From the NCBI RefSeq assembly GCF_014647795.1, contig NZ_BMPW01000039.1:1-55627 (forward strand): a stretch of DNA of 55,627 bases. The letters are read 5' to 3'. Position 1 is the first letter of the stretch. The number at the start of each line of letters is the position of its first letter. Positions 1-8,138 of the stretch are shown here, piece by piece. The notes under the pieces are model-generated. The model saw only the letters and a list, made by a program, of their open reading frames with translations. It had not been told where the DNA came from and ran no database searches. Both the position numbers and the translations under genes were made by a program. This DNA comes from Actinoplanes campanulatus (lineage in GTDB: Bacteria; Actinomycetota; Actinomycetes; Mycobacteriales; Micromonosporaceae).

Positions 1-88
1 CGGCCGCCTGAATCCGCTCGGCGTCACGCCATACCCGCGCCGCCTTCACCCGCCGCCACCGCAGGTGGCGCCACACCTTGGTCAGCAT
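1..88 (-). CDS. N-terminus of an unidentified basic protein, cut by window edge
   Basis: On the minus strand two adjacent ATG codons (91 and 88) follow a GGAGGG ribosome binding site. The frame stays open to the window edge, giving about 29 residues that start MLTKVWRHLRW and are rich in Arg, Lys and Trp. Too little is visible to name a family. The call rests on the start signals and the divergent placement relative to the next gene. Confidence 0.45.
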   Translation of the reverse strand, partial: MLTKVWRHLRWRRVKAARVWRDAERIQAA

Positions 89-300
89 CATCGCCCTCCG
101 GAGAGTCGGAGAGCGGCGGGCCCGACAGCCCCTCAAGCCTGTGGAGGGAGGCGTCTCACGACCTCGAAGCGCCCGCCGTCGCTTCATTCAGCGTCGCGAT
201 CACCCGGCAGGGTTGGAAGCCGAACCGCGTTGCCAGACGGGGCGGCGGCAGGTCGGCAACGTCGGCAACACTGGACGCACGTAAAGCACAGGGGGCACCT
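89..300. promoter_or_regulatory. Divergent intergenic region with a direct repeat
   Basis: About 210 bp separate the truncated minus-strand gene from the XRE-type regulator. Near the regulator a 9-bp direct repeat GTCGGCAAC occurs twice in tandem at about 253-270, a possible binding site for the regulator itself. An AGGGGG ribosome binding site sits just before its GTG start at 301. I see no clear -35/-10 pair. Confidence 0.35.
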
Positions 301-1554
301 GTGGAAACGTTCGGATCGGCCCTACGCCTCCACCGTGAGGCCCGCGGCATGTCGCTGCGCGCCCTCGCCAAACTCGCGCTCATCGACGCCGGCCACCTCA
401 GCCGCATCGAATCCGGCGACCGGCCGCCACCCGGCGCGCCCACGATCGCCATGCTCGACGACAAACTCGGCACCGGCGGCGCCCTGGCGGCCATGCTGCA
501 CCAGCCATGGATCCGCGACGGCGGCCGGTGGCGGCCCGAGGACAGCGAACGACTCGCGGAGGACCTGGGCGCCGTGAAGCCGACCGCCGAGAACGCGGCG
601 CAGCTGGCCCACCAGTGGCTCATCGCTGAACCACCGCAGGTCACCGAGTCCCGTAATGGCCGGCGAATCGGCATGGGCATGGTCCGCCGGGTCCAGAAAC
701 GCGTGCGGCAACTTCGGCTCCTCGACGACCACGTCGGCGGCACTGACACGTACGCCATGGTCACCGCCGAACTCGCCGCCACCATCGGCCTGCTCCGTAC
801 CCGGTCGTACCCCGACGAGGTCGGCCGACTGCTACTCATCGCGGTCGGGGAATTGGCGCAGCTCGCCGGATGGACCAGCTCGGATGCCGGCCGGTACGCG
901 GAGGCGGAACGGATCTACCTTCTCGGCGTACGGGCGGCGCACGCCGGCGGCGACACGGCGCTGGCCGCGAACAACCTCTCGTCGCTGGCCTATCAGGTCG
1001 CCAACGTCGGCGACCCGCGTCGGGCAGTCGACCTCGCCCGATCTTCCTATGCCGGTGCCCGCCACACCGCCACCCCGAGGACCCGCGCACTGCTTGCCGA
1101 GCGAGTGGCATGGGCGGCGGCCCGCGCGGGTGACGCCCAGGCCGCAGACAAGGCACTCTCCCGTGTCGAGAAGGACTACGACGGCCATCAGCCCGCAAAC
1201 GAGGATCCGGATTGGGTGTACTGGCTGACGCCGGACGAGGTCGAGGTGATGGCCGGTCGGGTGTGGGCGGAGACTCGGCGCCCACTGCGGGCGGTGCCGA
1301 TCCTGGAGCGGGCGATTGCCGGGTACGGGGAGGAAACCGGCCGGGAGACGGCGCTGTACCAGTCGTGGATGGCCGAGTCGCTGGAGCAGGCCAACGAGGC
1401 GGACCGGGCTGCGGCTGCGGCGACGAAGGCGTTGCGGTTGTCGCGTCAGGCCGGCTCGGTGCGGGCCGATGACCGGATCGGCCTACTCCGCCGAAAGCTG
1501 CGACGGCACCGCGGTAACGACCTGGTCGACGCGTTCCTTGAGGAATCCGCCTGA
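301..1554 (+). CDS. XRE-family HTH regulator with TPR-like C-terminal domain
   Basis: A 417-residue one-component regulator. Residues about 5-60 form an XRE helix-turn-helix (RLHREARGMSLRALAK, then HLSRIESGDRPPP). The rest is helical and Ala/Arg-rich, like the TPR-type sensor domains of large actinobacterial XRE families (for example AAHAGGDTALAANNLSSLAY and the following repeats, residues 210-300). Such proteins act in the cytoplasm as DNA-binding regulators whose TPR part may bind a peptide or protein. The GTG start has AGGGGG 5 nt upstream. No obvious target lies downstream, since the next genes point the other way. The HTH call is firm; the sensor role is inference. Confidence 0.85.
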   Translation: METFGSALRLHREARGMSLRALAKLALIDAGHLSRIESGDRPPPGAPTIAMLDDKLGTGGALAAMLHQPWIRDGGRWRPEDSERLAEDLGAVKPTAENAAQLAHQWLIAEPPQVTESRNGRRIGMGMVRRVQKRVRQLRLLDDHVGGTDTYAMVTAELAATIGLLRTRSYPDEVGRLLLIAVGELAQLAGWTSSDAGRYAEAERIYLLGVRAAHAGGDTALAANNLSSLAYQVANVGDPRRAVDLARSSYAGARHTATPRTRALLAERVAWAAARAGDAQAADKALSRVEKDYDGHQPANEDPDWVYWLTPDEVEVMAGRVWAETRRPLRAVPILERAIAGYGEETGRETALYQSWMAESLEQANEADRAAAAATKALRLSRQAGSVRADDRIGLLRRKLRRHRGNDLVDAFLEESA

Positions 1555-1558
1555 CGGG

Positions 1559-1786
1559 TCAGCGCTGGGCAGGGCGCTTCAGGGTGTAGACGATGTTGCC
1601 GAAGCCCCAATAGGCCGACCCGTGTGCCGGGGTCTCGGCCGCCACGACCTCCCAGCCGTGGCGGCCGACCTGGTTGAGTGCCGCGATCGGGTGGTCGGCC
1701 TGCATCGGTTTCTCGCCTTCGGCGCCCATCCAGTTGATCGTCGACCGGTTCTTGACGATGATCGCGGCGTACTCCCAGACAACCAT
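1559..1786 (-). CDS. Small DUF4177-like protein
   Basis: A 75-residue protein of the pattern WEYAAIIVKN...LNQVGRHGWEVVAA...YTLKRP. This resembles the small DUF4177 family, in which a conserved LN..G..GWE motif sits between beta strands. Function unknown. It ends 4 bp from the convergent XRE gene and lies 12 bp downstream of the GrpB-like gene, so it is probably cotranscribed with it. Confidence 0.7.
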   Translation of the reverse strand: MVVWEYAAIIVKNRSTINWMGAEGEKPMQADHPIAALNQVGRHGWEVVAAETPAHGSAYWGFGNIVYTLKRPAQR

Positions 1787-1798
1787 CGCGTGATGGTA

Positions 1799-2383
1799 TT
1801 ACCCGCGGTGGGCGAACACCCGGGCGAGGATCTCGTCGATGACGTCGTTCTTGGACAGGGTGTAGCCGTCCGGGTCGGCGGCGAGCCGGCGTTTGGTGAT
1901 GGCATACAGATCGCGGTCGGCGGGATGGCTGCGCAGCCAGTCGCGCAGCAGGCGGTGGCGGATCGGCTCGGGGGCGTCCGGTGGCCACACGTGCAGGTGG
2001 ACGTCCTCGGCCGCGCTGATCAGCATGCGGTGGCCGTGCCACCAGGGTTCGCGTAGCAGCAGGCGGTAGCCGGCCCGCTCCAGGGAGGGCACGTAGGCGC
2101 TCTCGTCGCCGGTGTCGGCCAGAAGCAGGTCGACGTCGATGATCGGCTTGGCGGCCAGGCCGGGCACCGAGGTGGAGCCGACGTGGTCGATGCTCAGGAT
2201 CCGGTCGCCGAGGGCCTGCCGGATCCCGTCCCGGGCGGACGTGTAGCGGTCCACCCAGGACGGATCGTACTCCTCGATGACGATGGTCCGCCACCGCTGT
2301 GGTGGCTCGCCGATCAGGGCGGTGGCGGTCTGTTCGGGGGTGCCGTGGAAACGCTCGGTGATCTCTCGCGGGTACTCGGCCAT
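1799..2383 (-). CDS. GrpB/UPF0157 family nucleotidyltransferase-fold protein
   Basis: A 194-residue member of the GrpB (UPF0157) family, a small nucleotidyltransferase-fold group of unproven substrate. Signature segments are IDHVGSTSVPGLAAKPIIDV (residues about 65-84) and the later VHLHVWP and RHRLLRDWLRSHP. I place the start at ATG 2383 (MAEYPREITERF) because GGAGGT lies 5 nt upstream; a longer frame begins 21 bp earlier without a better site. Family assignment is strong, biological role unknown. Confidence 0.85.
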   Translation of the reverse strand: MAEYPREITERFHGTPEQTATALIGEPPQRWRTIVIEEYDPSWVDRYTSARDGIRQALGDRILSIDHVGSTSVPGLAAKPIIDVDLLLADTGDESAYVPSLERAGYRLLLREPWWHGHRMLISAAEDVHLHVWPPDAPEPIRHRLLRDWLRSHPADRDLYAITKRRLAADPDGYTLSKNDVIDEILARVFAHRG

Positions 2384-2421
2384 CTCTACCTCCGTCGATA
2401 GCAAAGTCCGCCAGAATACGG

Positions 2422-3183
2422 CTACTCCTCGGGATCCCAGGCGAGGAGGAGGTCGAACACGCCGGCGTCGCCGTCGATTTTCAGCTCGGCCAGCGGGATC
2501 CGGCCGTAGAGGGCCAGCACCAGCTCGGAGGCCGTCGCCCGCAGGGAGGCACCGGCCGGGGCCTCATCCGGCTCGACAACACGGACGCCGTCGGCGGCCA
2601 GCGTGAGGCGCCAGGTGCGGCCCTCGGTGGCCTGGTAGTCGACTGCGACCGGCTGGTACGGCCACCGGTACGGCCCGGCGCAGCAGGTGGCCAGGAACTC
2701 GTCGACCCCGTCGAGCGCCACCTCGCCCGGCAGCGGCTGCGGGGCGCCGGCGGTGAGCTGCGCGTCGTACGTGTGCACCGCCACCTCCTGGAGCTGGTGC
2801 CGGGCGACCGCGCCGGCCGTCTGCGGTGACGCGGACACGTCCCACCACGTCCAGCAGCCCCGGTCCGGGCCGGCCTCCCGCAGCGCGTCCGCGAGAATGC
2901 GCTTCGAGTCGGCCAGCCAGGACAGCAGAGCCCCGCGCTCGCCGGGCGCCTCACTCTCCCAGACCGAGGCGTCCGGCGGGGTGTCGGCCGGTCCGGCGGC
3001 GACGGTCGCGGCCCAGCGGCGGCGCCCCTCCCCCACGTGGCGTGCCAGGTCGAACAGTGTCCACTCGGGGCAGGTCGGCACGGGGGCGCCGAGGTCGGGA
3101 GCGGCGGCGATGGCGGCCCGGAACGCCTCCGTGCGCTCGTCGAGCAGGCGGATCAGGTCGGGGAAATCCAAGATCTGGGACAC
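2422..3183 (-). CDS. Maleylpyruvate isomerase-family mycothiol-dependent protein
   Basis: A 253-residue member of the mycothiol-dependent maleylpyruvate isomerase-like (TIGR03083/MDMPI) family. The DinB-type four-helix N-domain is recognisable from VPTCPEWTLFDLARHVGE (about residues 36-53) and from the ARHQLQEVAVHTYDAQL helix carrying metal-binding His residues (about 130-147). A small C-domain follows. These proteins are typical of actinomycetes that use mycothiol; most have no known substrate and act in the cytoplasm. It lies upstream of the GrpB gene in the same direction with a 38-bp gap. Confidence 0.85.
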   Translation of the reverse strand: MSQILDFPDLIRLLDERTEAFRAAIAAAPDLGAPVPTCPEWTLFDLARHVGEGRRRWAATVAAGPADTPPDASVWESEAPGERGALLSWLADSKRILADALREAGPDRGCWTWWDVSASPQTAGAVARHQLQEVAVHTYDAQLTAGAPQPLPGEVALDGVDEFLATCCAGPYRWPYQPVAVDYQATEGRTWRLTLAADGVRVVEPDEAPAGASLRATASELVLALYGRIPLAELKIDGDAGVFDLLLAWDPEE

Positions 3184-3206
3184 GCCACTTTACTATCAGA
3201 CGCGCC

Positions 3207-4052
3207 TCAAATCAGGGCACGCCGGTGGCCGACGGCGGCCGCGGCGAGCAGGAGCAGCCATGGAACGGCGGTGACCGCGAGGCCGTACACGATGGATCCC
3301 CCGCCGACCACCGCACCGGCCGCGACCGCCGTGACGTGGGTGAGGAAGTTGCACAGCGCGAGCGCCGCCACCGCGAGCGGAACCCGCGGATCGACGGCCG
3401 ACCAGGCCAGACCGATCACGATCAGGACGAGCATGGCCTGCTGCTGGATGAAGAAGCTGGTCCACAGCACCGTGCCGGCCCCGGTCGGCAGGATGACGAT
3501 CGCGAACGGCAGAAGGGCCATCCAGAGGTACGGGCTGGAGCGTTCCCGCCGCGGGCCGAGGTTGACGGCCAGCACCAGCAGCGCGGCGACCGGCGCCGCC
3601 CAGAACCCGTCGTTGAGGTAGGAGCCGCTGCGTTCCAGCGCGACGAGCGCGGGGCCGACGGCGAGCACCGAGGCCACGGCCGACAGCCGGTACGCGCCCC
3701 GGGCCAGGGCGAACAGCGCCGTCACGTGCAGCACGAGGGCGGCCAGGCCGGCCACCGCGTACTGGGCGAGGCCGAGCGGGGTGCCGACGATCGCGGGCAC
3801 GTCCAGCGGCAGGGAGGTGAGCACGTCGACCGCGGCGGCGTAGAGCAGCACGGCGAGGGCGGCGAGGCGGATCGGCGAGCGGTCCAGACCGTACCCGGCG
3901 CGGGCCCGTAGCGCGCCGAGGACCAGGGCGGACGTCTCCCGCATGGTGGGCGGCTGGCCGGATTGCAGCAGGGTGTCGAGGATCTCGTCGCGGGGCGAGC
4001 GGGCCGGGTAGAGGCGGACCAGGCGGGCGTAGCGGCGTTCGATGTGGTTCAT
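3207..4052 (-). CDS. Multi-pass membrane protein cotranscribed with PadR
   Basis: A 281-residue membrane protein with a short cytoplasmic N-terminus (NHIERRYARLVRLYPARSPRDEILDTLL), the arrangement seen in actinobacterial proteins encoded beside PadR repressors. About seven or eight hydrophobic segments follow from residue 62 on. Its ATG overlaps the stop of the PadR gene by 4 bp, so the two are translationally coupled. No catalytic motif is visible. A sensory, export or stress role under PadR control is inference. Confidence 0.8.
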   Translation of the reverse strand: MNHIERRYARLVRLYPARSPRDEILDTLLQSGQPPTMRETSALVLGALRARAGYGLDRSPIRLAALAVLLYAAAVDVLTSLPLDVPAIVGTPLGLAQYAVAGLAALVLHVTALFALARGAYRLSAVASVLAVGPALVALERSGSYLNDGFWAAPVAALLVLAVNLGPRRERSSPYLWMALLPFAIVILPTGAGTVLWTSFFIQQQAMLVLIVIGLAWSAVDPRVPLAVAALALCNFLTHVTAVAAGAVVGGGSIVYGLAVTAVPWLLLLAAAAVGHRRALI

Positions 4053-4363
4053 GCGGGGCGCACCACCGAACGGGTCAGGGGCACGATGCGGGCGGCTTCG
4101 GCGTACACCCGGGCTTGTTCGTGAAGGGCCGCCTGGCCGTCCGGGGTCAGCTCGTAGGACCGGCGGGCTCGCCCGTTGACGATTTCCTCGCTGGCCACCC
4201 GGATGTGGCCGGCGGTGGTGAGCCGGTCGAGGGCGGTGTAGAGGGTGCCGGTGGCGAGGCGGACCCGCCCACCGGACAGTTCGGACACCCGTTGGATGAT
4301 CGCGTACCCGTGCAGCGGCCCGTGTTGCAGGGCGGCGAGGGTGAAGTACGTGGTCTCACGCAT
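4049..4363 (-). CDS. PadR-family transcriptional repressor
   Basis: A 104-residue winged-helix protein of the PadR family. The N-terminus YFTLAALQHGPLHGYAI and the motif GTLYTALDRLTTAGHI are diagnostic of the PadR wing domain, and the end is short, as in PadR subfamily 2. It likely represses its own operon with the overlapping membrane gene. Just upstream (4370-4394) the spacer is AT-rich by local standards (TATACGTAGTTAGACG), a plausible promoter/operator. Confidence 0.88.
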   Translation of the reverse strand: MRETTYFTLAALQHGPLHGYAIIQRVSELSGGRVRLATGTLYTALDRLTTAGHIRVASEEIVNGRARRSYELTPDGQAALHEQARVYAEAARIVPLTRSVVRPA

Positions 4364-4408
4364 GCACGAGACTATACGTAGTTAGACGACATATGACGAG
4401 ACCCGAAA

Positions 4409-5109
4409 TCAGACGGCGATGGCGGGTAGGGACACCGGGACACGCTCACCGCTGTAGCCCTGCCAGGCCTGCGCCAGCGCGGAGACCGCGGCGGTGATGT
4501 CGGCGGGGGAAGCCACGAAGGGCAGTCGCAGCCGGTCGTGGCTGCCGCCGGTGGGGTCGAGCTGACCGCCGGGCAGGACGGCGACCCCGTGGCGGAGCGC
4601 GGCCTGTGCGTAGGCGGCGGCGTCACCGTACGGGAGGCGTACCCAGAGGGTCTGACCGCCGGAGGCGGGCTCGAACGTCCACGACGGAAGCCGTTCCCGC
4701 AGCTCGGCGCAGAGATGATCGTGGCGGTGGCGGAGCGTTCGGGCGCGGGCGGCGGCCAGCGTGGACAGATCGCCGACCAGATGGGACGCGGCCAGCTGAT
4801 CCAGCACGCCGCTGCCCAGGTCGTGGACCGCCTTGAGCCGCGCCAGCCGGTTGATCAGCGGCGCCGGGGCTGCCGCCGGACCAGCCGGCCCTCGTCGCGC
4901 AGCAGGTCGTAGGCGGCGACCACGGTGGTGCGGCCCGCCGACAGCGCGGCGGCCAGCGCCCGGTCGGTGGGCAGGCCGGTGCCGGGCGGCAGTTCGCCGT
5001 CGTCGATCAGGGCGCGCAGCCGGGCGGCGAGCAGCAGGTAGAGCGGGCCGCGGCCGGCGGACCAGCGTCCGAGGCGGGCGGCCAGCTCGGTGACCGAGAT
5101 TGGACTCAT
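4409..5109 (-). pseudogene. MocR-type (GntR HTH plus aminotransferase) regulator with internal deletion
   Basis: Reading from ATG 5109, the first 77 or so residues are a normal GntR winged helix (LYLLLAARLRALIDDGELPP, then GRTTVVAAYDLLRDEGRLVR). The frame then hits a stop at 4855. In another frame the C-terminal part of a class I aminotransferase domain continues from about 4870 to 4409 (APLINRLARLKAVHDLGSGV to the C-terminus). A MocR protein is normally about 450 residues. Here the middle of the aminotransferase domain, including the PLP lysine region, is gone (roughly 220 residues) and the halves are out of frame. The divergent PLP enzyme at 5174 is intact. Confidence 0.85.
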
Positions 5110-5116
5110 CGGCAAA

Positions 5117-5134
5117 CCAATGTAGCGGCATTGG
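5117..5134. promoter_or_regulatory. Inverted repeat in the mocR/PLP-enzyme divergent promoter
   Basis: CCAATG (5117-5122) and CATTGG (5129-5134) form a perfect 6-bp inverted repeat spaced by 6 bp in the 64-bp gap between the broken MocR gene and the divergent PLP enzyme. MocR regulators typically bind such sites in the shared promoter, so this is likely the orphaned operator. Confidence 0.5.
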
Positions 5135-5173
5135 CTCTGGCCCGGGGACCCGCCCGGAGCACAGGATCGGGGC

Positions 5174-6340
5174 ATGCATCCGGAAACCCGCCTCGTCCAC
5201 GTCCACGCACCGGTTCCGGCCAGCACCCCGCTGTCGGTGCCGCTCTATCAGACGTCGTCGTTCGCGTTCGACGATCCCGGCCCGCTCGCCGACGGACTCC
5301 ACCGGCCGGACGGCTCCTACGTCTACTCCCGGTTCGCCAACCCGACCGTACGGGCCCTCGAGGAGACCGTGGCCGACATCGAGGGCGGGGTGGCCGCGAT
5401 CGCCACCGGCTCGGGGATGGGCGCGATCTCGACGGTGCTGCACGGGCTGCTGCGCACCGGCGACCACGTGATCGCCCAGCACACCCTCTACGGCGGCACG
5501 CTCGCCACGCTGCGTGACCTGTCCGACCGGTTCGGCATCGACGTCACCTACGTGACCGGGCACGACCCCGAGGAGGTTCGGGAGGCGATCACCCCGCGTA
5601 CCCGGATCCTCTATCTGGAGACCGTCGCCAACCCGACCGGCCACGTCAGCGACCTGCCGAACCTGGCGCCGGTCGCCCGGGCCGCCGGGATCACCACGAT
5701 CGTCGACAGCACGTTCGCCACCCCGATCCTGTGCCGGCCGATCGAGCACGGCGCCGACATCGTGATCCACTCGGTGACCAAGTTCCTGGGCGGCCACAGT
5801 GACGTGACCGGCGGCATCGCGGTCTTCGCCGACGACGAGCGCTACCGGACGGTGTGGGGGCACGGTGTCGAGTTCGGCTCGGTCGCCGACCCGTTCGCCG
5901 CCTGGCTGACCATCCGCGGCCTCCAGACGCTCGCCCTGCGGATGGCCCGGCACGAGGAGAACGTGACCCGGATCGCCGGGTTCCTCAGCGGACATCCGGC
6001 GGTCGAGCGGGTGCTGTGGACCGGCGCCGCGGACCATCCCAGCCACGCGATCGCCCGGACCTTCGTGCGCGGCTTCGCCGCACCCTTCTGCTTCGACCTC
6101 GCCGGCGGCTACGACGCGGGGTTGCGCTTCCAGCAGGGGGTACGGCTGGTGCGGCTGGCACCCTCACTCGGCGGTACGCAGACGCTCGTCCTGCATCCGG
6201 CCAGCAGTTCCCACCGGCAGCTCGACGAGAAGCAGCTGCGGGAGGCGTCGATCAGCCCCGGCACGATCCGGATCGCGGTCGGCATCGAGCACCCGGAGGA
6301 CCTGATCGCCGACCTGGACCAGGCGCTCAGCGGATCCTGA
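5174..6340 (+). CDS. Cys/Met-metabolism PLP enzyme (cystathionine gamma-synthase/lyase or methionine gamma-lyase type)
   Basis: A 388-residue fold-type I PLP enzyme of the Cys/Met metabolism family. SVTKFLGGHSDVTGG holds the PLP-binding Lys203. YSRFANPTVRALEETVADIEG (about 51-71), the TGSGMGAIS phosphate-binding loop (about 78-86) and the LYLETVANPTG segment (about 147-156) are all present. Length is normal. Members cleave or replace gamma-substituents of homoserine- or cysteine-derived amino acids. Nothing in the sequence alone separates synthase, lyase and methionine gamma-lyase, and it is not next to other sulfur genes. Its neighbour was a MocR regulator, now deleted internally. The end overlaps the convergent PhzF gene by 14 bp. 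Confidence 0.85.
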   Translation: MHPETRLVHVHAPVPASTPLSVPLYQTSSFAFDDPGPLADGLHRPDGSYVYSRFANPTVRALEETVADIEGGVAAIATGSGMGAISTVLHGLLRTGDHVIAQHTLYGGTLATLRDLSDRFGIDVTYVTGHDPEEVREAITPRTRILYLETVANPTGHVSDLPNLAPVARAAGITTIVDSTFATPILCRPIEHGADIVIHSVTKFLGGHSDVTGGIAVFADDERYRTVWGHGVEFGSVADPFAAWLTIRGLQTLALRMARHEENVTRIAGFLSGHPAVERVLWTGAADHPSHAIARTFVRGFAAPFCFDLAGGYDAGLRFQQGVRLVRLAPSLGGTQTLVLHPASSSHRQLDEKQLREASISPGTIRIAVGIEHPEDLIADLDQALSGS

Positions 6341-7109
6341 CCGTCCCGCCGATCCGGGTGGTGCGGCCGTCGGTGCTGGCCAGGACGGTGGACGGGCGGC
6401 CCAGGGCGTCACCCTGACGGACCTGGACGGTGTCGCCGCGGCCGGTGGCGTACAGGTGGGCGGCCAGGCAGCCGGAGCTGTTGGCGTTGGCGACGTCCTC
6501 GTCGACGCCGATCGCCGGGGCGAACATGCGGGCGGTCACCGCGCGGCCCGGCCCGAACGCCCAGACGAAGCAGCCGAGCAGGTCCCGCTCACGGCAGGCC
6601 GCCGCCAGCCGGGCGGACTCGGGCGTCATCGACGTCACGGCCGCCACGTCCGGTACCTCGACGAGCAGGCGCGGGGTGCCGGGCGACGCCACCGACAGCC
6701 CGATCACGGCCGGCGCGCCGAGGGCGGCCAGGACCCCGGCCGCCGCGTCCGGGGCCGACAACGACACGGCGCCCTGGTCGTACCACACCTCGATGCCGTC
6801 CGGCCGCCACGCCGCGTCGGCCACGTGCGGCCGGTCGCCGGTCCGGTGCCGCAGCCGCTGCTCCGGCAGGCCGCTGCGGGACAGCAGCACGGCGTGCGCC
6901 GCCAGGATCCCGTGGCCGCAGTTGCGCAGCTCACCCGTACCGGTGAAGAAGCGCATGTGCGGCACGGAGAGGAACGCGCCGTGCGAGGCCCCGCTGTCCC
7001 GGACGATCGCGCATCGGTCCTCGTCGCGCAGCGACGGATCATCGTCGACCACGACGGTCGGGCTGCCACCCGTGCCGTCGCGGGTGCAGGCGTCCACCAT
7101 GGTGAGCAT
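6327..7109 (-). CDS. PhzF-family protein
   Basis: A 260-residue PhzF/YddE-like protein with the diaminopimelate-epimerase fold. GTGELRNCGHGILAAHAVL matches the conserved block around the N-half active site, and VANANSSGCLAAHLY the C-half GxxA block. PhzF enzymes isomerise small metabolites such as 2,3-dihydro-3-hydroxyanthranilate, but most homologues have unknown substrates. The start is ATG 7109, from which the fold begins normally. No phenazine genes are nearby, so a phenazine role is not supported. Confidence 0.8.
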   Translation of the reverse strand: MLTMVDACTRDGTGGSPTVVVDDDPSLRDEDRCAIVRDSGASHGAFLSVPHMRFFTGTGELRNCGHGILAAHAVLLSRSGLPEQRLRHRTGDRPHVADAAWRPDGIEVWYDQGAVSLSAPDAAAGVLAALGAPAVIGLSVASPGTPRLLVEVPDVAAVTSMTPESARLAAACRERDLLGCFVWAFGPGRAVTARMFAPAIGVDEDVANANSSGCLAAHLYATGRGDTVQVRQGDALGRPSTVLASTDGRTTRIGGTVRIR

Positions 7110-7202
7110 CCCGCAACGGTATCGATCCCTGGTGTTTCCATTCTGTCCCGATGGGCACAGAACGGGTGGCGGACATTCACGACCGTTTGAGGAGACCCCC
7201 CG

Positions 7203-7424
7203 ATGGCAGGCAACGAGCACGAGGTCAACCGCAGCGCCAAGAGCGGGCGGTTCGTCAAGGAGAGCACCGCGAAGCGGCAGCCGGAGACCACCACCACCGA
7301 GACCGTGGGCGGCGGCGAGGACCGCGGCGAGCGCGAGGTCAACCGCAGCGCGAAGACCGGCAAGTTCGTGACGGACACGACCGCGGACCTGCACGCCTCC
7401 ACGACGGAGACCCAGAAACTCTGA
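7203..7424 (+). CDS. Small protein with two copies of an NRSAK-GKFV motif
   Basis: A 73-residue hydrophilic protein starting at ATG 7203 with GAGGAG 8-10 nt upstream. It is an internal duplication: EVNRSAKSGRFVKESTA (about residues 7-23) and EVNRSAKTGKFVTDTTA (about 45-61), each followed by a Thr/Glu-rich stretch. Short proteins with a single RSAK-GRFV motif ending in a T-T-T-E-T type tail are widespread in bacteria and are usually unnamed. A strong terminator follows directly, so it is a monocistronic unit. Function unknown; the Ser/Thr and basic content would suit a disordered or nucleic-acid-associated peptide, which is inference. Confidence 0.8.
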   Translation: MAGNEHEVNRSAKSGRFVKESTAKRQPETTTTETVGGGEDRGEREVNRSAKTGKFVTDTTADLHASTTETQKL

Positions 7425-7435
7425 ATCCTCCCCGG

Positions 7436-7475
7436 GACGACCGCCCTCCGCGACCTTTCGCGGAGGGCGGTCGTC
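7436..7475 (+). terminator. Strong hairpin terminator
   Basis: A perfect 18-bp stem (7436-7453 with 7458-7475) around a CCTT loop begins 12 bp after the stop of the small repeat protein, followed by GTTTG. The stem is GC-rich (core CCGCCCTCCGCGA). It also insulates the TetR promoter that begins immediately downstream. Confidence 0.85.
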
Positions 7476-7477
7476 GT

Positions 7478-7508
7478 TTGCACTTAGTGCAACGATGCAC
7501 CTAGTGTA
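7478..7508. promoter_or_regulatory. Tandem pseudo-palindromes, likely TetR operator
   Basis: Two similar dyads lie just before the TetR gene: TTGCACTTAGTGCAA (7478-7492) and TGCACCTAGTGTA (7496-7508). The shared half-site is TGCAC/GTGCA, spaced 17-18 bp apart, about one and a half helical turns. Placement 6 bp before the GTG start fits autorepression of the TetR-MMPL operon. Confidence 0.7.
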
Positions 7509-7514
7509 GGCGGC

Positions 7515-8123
7515 GTGACGAACGTGCCCATCGATCGCCGGGCCGCGCTGAAGGCACGCCACCGCCGCGCGATCCTCGATGCCGCCGACTCCCTGATCGG
7601 TGAGGGGGTCCGGTTCAGCGTCGACCAGCTGGCCGAACGCGCCGACGTCTCCCGGCGCACGATCTTCAACCACTTCTCGTCGATCGACGACGTGGTCACC
7701 ACCGTGTGCACCGAGATGCTGGGCGTGGCGATCGGCCGGTTCCGCAGCACGGTCACGTCCGGGGAGCGGGCGTCGATGTTCGACGACGTGGCCGAGGCGC
7801 TGCGCGACACCGACGTGCCGGGCGTCATCGCCTACCTGTGGCGGGCCCTCGGCGGTTTCGCGCCCGGCGACCCACGGGCCAACCAGATCTTTCTCGCCAC
7901 CTTCATGCGGGCCTCCGAGGAGATGGCCCGCGAGCTGGCCCACCGCTACCCGGACGTGGATCCGGTCGACGCGGCCATCCTGGTCAGCTCCCTGATGAAC
8001 GGCACCGTCGTGATCGCCACCCACTGGATCGGCGTCACCTCCGCGGCGACCGACGACGAGTCCCGCGACCTGTGGTGCGACCTGCTCGAACGGCTCATCG
8101 CAACCGTCCGCACCGGCTATTAG
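7515..8123 (+). CDS. TetR-family repressor of the adjacent MMPL exporter
   Basis: A 202-residue TetR regulator. The HTH lies at about residues 17-60 (RRAILDAADSLIGEGVRFSV, then DVSRRTIFNHFSSIDDVV), and a helical ligand-binding domain follows. It starts with GTG 7515 directly behind a pair of TGCAC/GTGCA dyads. The MMPL transporter follows 15 bp after the stop, so the pair almost certainly forms one operon in which the repressor senses a substrate of the exporter. Ligand unknown. Confidence 0.88.
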   Translation: MTNVPIDRRAALKARHRRAILDAADSLIGEGVRFSVDQLAERADVSRRTIFNHFSSIDDVVTTVCTEMLGVAIGRFRSTVTSGERASMFDDVAEALRDTDVPGVIAYLWRALGGFAPGDPRANQIFLATFMRASEEMARELAHRYPDVDPVDAAILVSSLMNGTVVIATHWIGVTSAATDDESRDLWCDLLERLIATVRTGY

Positions 8124-8138
8124 AAGGAACGAAGCACA

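Noticed and set aside
6327-7109. PhzF as part of a phenazine biosynthesis cluster
   Set aside because: No other phz-type genes nearby; PhzF-like proteins are common and mostly unrelated to phenazines.
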